This document shows, piece after piece, positions 12,287 through 13,179 of a DNA stretch of 13,179 nucleotides. This stretch comes from JANYLN01 sp041687575. GTDB taxonomy: Bacteria > Planctomycetota > Phycisphaerae > UBA1845 > JANYLN01. The DNA is taken from positions 1 through 13,179 of the forward strand of contig JAWLBS010000127.1 of assembly GCA_041687575.1 (NCBI GenBank), written 5' to 3'. The notes beneath the pieces are model-generated. The model did not search any database, had not been told where the DNA came from, and saw only the letters and a list, made by a program, of their open reading frames with translations. How positions within the stretch are numbered: position 1 is the first letter of the stretch; each line of letters opens with the position of its first letter. The translations under genes and the position numbers were made by a program.

Positions 12287-12670
12287 ATGGCAACACAAAA
12301 GACCGAAGTTCAGGACGTGGAGATTCGCCGGTTCGCGCTGGATTGCGCCCGGATCGCCGACGAGAACAAGGCCGAGGACGTCGTGGTGCTCGACCTTCGC
12401 GACCGCAGCACGATCTGCGACTACTTCATCATCTGCACCGGCACCTCGGACCGGCAGATGCGGACGATCGTGGACTATGTCGACGAGCACGCGGTCAAGC
12501 TCGGCCAGAAGCGGTTCCGAGTCAGCGGCTACGACCAGGCGAGCTGGATCCTGGTGGACTACATCGACGTGATCATCCACGTCTTCAACGAGGACAGCCG
12601 GCAGTATTACGACCTGGAGCTGCTCTGGGGCGATGCCCCCCGGCTCGAATGGCAGCAACAGGACCGATGA
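12287..12670 (+). CDS. rsfS: Ribosomal silencing factor RsfS
   Basis: A 127-residue protein of the RsfS/Iojap family, which binds ribosomal protein uL14 (L14) and blocks joining of the 30S and 50S subunits when nutrients run short. Family marks: DVVVLDLRDRSTICDYFIIC at 31-50, TGTSDRQMRTIVDYV at 51-65, SWILVDYIDVIIHVF at 86-100 and YYDLELLWGDAP at 107-118. The ATG at 12287 has GAGG about 5 nt upstream and gives the usual family length; the longer frame from 12143 adds a proline- and arginine-rich lead with no support. nadD, a common neighbour of rsfS, is not present. The stop overlaps the next start (ATGA). Confidence 0.95.
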   Translation: MATQKTEVQDVEIRRFALDCARIADENKAEDVVVLDLRDRSTICDYFIICTGTSDRQMRTIVDYVDEHAVKLGQKRFRVSGYDQASWILVDYIDVIIHVFNEDSRQYYDLELLWGDAPRLEWQQQDR

Positions 12671-13179
12671 CCGGACGTGACAGGATCATGGCGGCGTTCG
12701 CAGGCCGGCCGACCGACCGGGTGCCGATCTTCGAGCAGACGGTCTTTTCCGATGTGGCGTCGGCGGCGATGGGGCGGCAGCTGGACGTCGGCGGGGGCAC
12801 GCTCAAATACCGCGAGGCGTGCGCGTGGCTGGACGGGGACGATGCGCACGCGGCCTTCGTGGAAAAGATGCTCGAGGACGTGGCGTGGCTCTACCGGCGG
12901 GCGGGCTACGACATGATCCGCATGCCGTGGCGGGAGACCCGCCGGCCGAGCGAGCGGCTGGACGAACACACCTTCCTGTTCGGCGACCGGGACCGGCAGT
13001 GGTCGGTCTGGCGGTACAGTCCCGAGGCGGCCAACTGGCACGGGATCGACAATCACTTGCGGGACGACGGGACGGATCGCCTGATCGCCGAGCTGCGGCA
13101 GCAGGTGCGGGCATACCAGGGGCCGACAACTCCGGCCGAGGAGTCGCTGGCGGAGTGGGACCGGCTGCGGGAACTCGCC
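12667..13179 (+). CDS. Uroporphyrinogen decarboxylase-like protein (partial, right edge)
   Basis: The frame is open for 171 codons to the window edge. It begins MTGRDRIMAAFAGRPTDRVP, the usual opening of the URO-D superfamily, which holds HemE and many corrinoid or other methyltransferase-like proteins. The Asp/Phe-rich HemE active-site segment is not recognisable in this part, and residues 85-170 are rich in Arg and Trp. I therefore favour a URO-D-like paralogue of unknown substrate over true HemE. It overlaps rsfS by 4 nt, so the two are probably translated from one message. Confidence 0.7.
   Translation, partial: MTGRDRIMAAFAGRPTDRVPIFEQTVFSDVASAAMGRQLDVGGGTLKYREACAWLDGDDAHAAFVEKMLEDVAWLYRRAGYDMIRMPWRETRRPSERLDEHTFLFGDRDRQWSVWRYSPEAANWHGIDNHLRDDGTDRLIAELRQQVRAYQGPTTPAEESLAEWDRLRELA

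Overview
The window is GC-rich DNA that reads most like a Planctomycetota genome, probably Phycisphaerae-like. The evidence is a McsA/McsB pair without CtsR, an atypical ~330-residue sigma-70 factor with the long amino-terminal part seen in planctomycetes, single-domain and secreted orphan proteins, and gaps full of short palindromic repeats. This assignment rests on gene content and style, not on a marker gene. No phage, plasmid, CRISPR, rRNA or tRNA feature is visible. The high GC content produces long antisense open frames (up to ~600 codons) that I regard as shadows.

Layout. 1-56: tail of an unrecognised plus-strand gene. 57-601: a ~545-bp gap made almost wholly of several families of short repeats. 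3030-602 (minus): a secreted protein of unknown function followed 23 nt later by a thioredoxin reductase (trxB). 3082-3548: gap carrying the first copy of a composite palindromic element. 3549-4343 (plus): a membrane-anchored helical-repeat protein, convergent with trpE (5857-4346, minus), with only 2 nt between the stops. 6109-7733 (plus): promoter and mcsA-mcsB, the protein-arginine phosphorylation pair, with a 4-nt overlap. 7882-8271 (plus): a stand-alone response-regulator receiver. 8334-8470: second composite element. 9618-8614 (minus): sigma-70 family factor. 9619-10182: a 564-bp gap with a probable sigma promoter and repeats shared with 57-600. 11589-10183 (minus): metallo-beta-lactamase/beta-CASP ribonuclease-type protein. 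11590-12286: gap with the third composite element. 12287-12670 (plus): rsfS, overlapping by 4 nt the start of a URO-D-like gene that runs off the right edge.

The genes are mostly housekeeping: redox, tryptophan synthesis, protein quality control, transcription initiation, RNA processing and ribosome silencing. They form no single pathway. The most unusual content is between the genes. Three copies of one composite element are built from paired 13-bp near-palindromes (GGGGTCTGACCCC, or its reverse complement GGGGTCAGACCCC) set 81-82 bp apart. The left pair and right pair point in opposite directions. The two full copies are each flanked by a locus-specific direct repeat of about 50 nt, and the third copy shows a weaker trace of one. 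This suggests a mobile, non-coding REP/REPIN-like element that duplicates flanking DNA. No transposase is in the window. A second repeat family, present once at each end of the window, shows a compensatory base change that keeps a 10-bp stem intact.
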